A stretch of 64,000 nucleotides of DNA from Anaerolineales bacterium (GTDB lineage Bacteria; Chloroflexota; Anaerolineae; Anaerolineales; UBA4823): assembly GCA_025057645.1 (NCBI GenBank), contig JANXBJ010000001.1, positions 616,357 through 680,356 of the forward strand. Reading direction: 5' to 3'. Each line of letters begins with the position of its first letter. Position 1 is the first letter of the stretch. Of the stretch, positions 63,226 to 64,000 are shown piece by piece. The notes under the pieces were generated by a model, which saw nothing but the letters and a program-made list of their open reading frames with translations, ran no database searches and had not been told where the DNA came from. The position numbers and the translations under genes are program-made.

Positions 63226-64000
63226 ATGATTAACATTCTCGGAAAGCGCTACTACTTTTTCCTGCTCTCCCTGCTAATTATTGTGCCGGGGATGATCACA
63301 CTGGGGATTTGGAGACTTCCTCTGGCAATTGATTTCACCGGGGGCTCTTTTTTAGAATTCAAGTTCAACAACCGTCAACCTCCTCCTCCAGCAGAGATCG
63401 TCCTCCTTTTCAACGACTTGGGGATCAGAGACGCTCAAGTGGTAACCACGGAGCAACAAACCATTATCGCCAAGTCGAGCTTTCTGGATGAAACCTCCCA
63501 AGCGAAATTGCTAAAATCGATGGAAGAGACCTTCCAGGATTCGATCACTGTTTTGCGCTTCGATAGCGTTGGACCAACCATCGGACAGCAAGTCACCCAA
63601 CGAGCGGTGATCGCCTTGGCCATTGCAGCACTCGCGGTCATCCTCTACATAACCTTCGCCTTCCGTGGAGTAGAACATGCCTTTCGATATGGGTTATGTG
63701 CAATCATTGCCATGATCCATGATGTGGCCGTCGTAATCAGCATTGTCGCCATCGGTGGAAGGTTCTTCGGCTGGCAGTTCGACTCCCTAACCCTGACGGC
63801 CCTGCTAACTGTTATCGGCTTCTCGGTGCAAGACAAAATCGTTGTTTTCGATCGTATTCGCGAGAACAGCGCCTTTCTCAAGAGGCTGCCCTTTGAAACC
63901 CTGGTCAACCACTCGATTGTCCAGACCCTCCAACGCTCGATCAACACTCAATTGATGACCGTTGAGTTTATGTTACTCGCCCTGGCTTTGTTTGGCGGCG
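63226..64000 (+). CDS. secF: Protein translocase subunit SecF (partial, runs off the window end)
   Basis: 258 residues are visible. KRYYFFLLSLLIIVPG (TM1), IDFTGGSFLEFKF (the usual DFxGG motif), a periplasmic loop, SVGPTIGQQVTQRAVIALAIA and DVAVVISIVAIGGRFFGWQFDS, then LLTVIGFSVQDKIVVFDRIRENS, where the usual motif is GYSINDTVVVFDR. AAGGTG is 5 bases from ATG. The C-terminal helices lie beyond position 64000. Confidence 0.95.
   Translation, partial: MINILGKRYYFFLLSLLIIVPGMITLGIWRLPLAIDFTGGSFLEFKFNNRQPPPPAEIVLLFNDLGIRDAQVVTTEQQTIIAKSSFLDETSQAKLLKSMEETFQDSITVLRFDSVGPTIGQQVTQRAVIALAIAALAVILYITFAFRGVEHAFRYGLCAIIAMIHDVAVVISIVAIGGRFFGWQFDSLTLTALLTVIGFSVQDKIVVFDRIRENSAFLKRLPFETLVNHSIVQTLQRSINTQLMTVEFMLLALALFGG

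Overview
This window (about 50% GC, 64 kb) reads as ordinary chromosome of a bacterium most like the Chloroflexota class Anaerolineae. That placement is an inference from several things: proline/threonine-rich linkers in exported proteins, many GAF-domain sensor proteins, a split glycine decarboxylase, a tungsten-type aldehyde ferredoxin oxidoreductase, an acyl-CoA synthetase fused to a GNAT domain, and tandem DarA-like proteins. A 16S or marker-gene search is needed to confirm it. I see no phage, plasmid, transposase or CRISPR array.

Layout. 0.2-1.0 kb: two small membrane/envelope proteins. 1.1-4.5 kb (minus): aldehyde ferredoxin oxidoreductase overlapping the NAD(P)HX repair enzyme Nnr. 4.7 kb: tRNA-Gly(CCC) behind a consensus promoter. 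4.9-14.1 kb: a tightly packed, partly overlapping signalling cluster of two stand-alone receivers, a GAF protein, a Cache-HAMP-GAF membrane sensor without a kinase, a ParA/Soj-type ATPase, a multi-GAF hybrid histidine kinase, and a threonine-synthase-like enzyme fused to a receiver domain. This is the most unusual part of the window. 14.2-18.6 kb: DMT exporter, ornithine carbamoyltransferase, alanine dehydrogenase and a 4-hydroxybutyrate/acetyl-CoA-type CoA-transferase. 18.7-21.1 kb: a large unassigned protein that looks like an eroded DNA methyltransferase. 21.3-26.7 kb: AspRS and an XRE-cupin regulator, divergent from an ADP-forming acyl-CoA synthetase with a GNAT domain. 26.9-28.4 kb: LysM-M23 envelope peptidase and a DUF4870 protein. 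28.6-32.1 kb: tandem glycine riboswitch with terminator, then gcvH-gcvPA-gcvPB. 32.3-36.0 kb: TGS-uridine-kinase fusion, tgt, uppP. 36.0-37.0 kb: a decayed lipid-kinase tail directly in front of plsC. 37.1-45.4 kb: DsbA-like protein with a zinc alcohol dehydrogenase overlapping it in antisense, a GNAT-like protein, a class A PBP, a MaoC hydratase, two DarA-like proteins and an AMMECR1 protein. 45.4-48.2 kb: structured leader, rpsF-ssb-rpsR and a parvulin foldase. 48.3-54.9 kb (minus): moaC, moaD-moaE fusion, thrC, rnc and smc, mostly coupled by start/stop overlaps. 54.9-59.4 kb: ftsY, prfB with programmed frameshift, and a polytopic membrane protein. 59.3-61.8 kb: SCP2-like protein and a polar amino-acid ABC binding protein plus permease. 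61.9-64.0 kb: secD and the start of secF, cut by the window edge.

How it fits together. The metabolic genes suggest an anaerobe that ferments amino acids: a glycine cleavage system under glycine control, alanine dehydrogenase, ornithine carbamoyltransferase, CoA transfer, ADP-forming acyl-CoA synthetase for ATP gain, and a ferredoxin-linked aldehyde oxidoreductase with part of its pterin-cofactor pathway in the same window. Translation, secretion and chromosome genes (rpsF, rpsR, prfB, aspS, ftsY, secD, secF, smc, ssb, rnc) confirm a core chromosomal location. Several promoters, best seen at the divergent moaC/ftsY pair, place the predicted transcription start on or next to the start codon, which suggests leaderless mRNAs.
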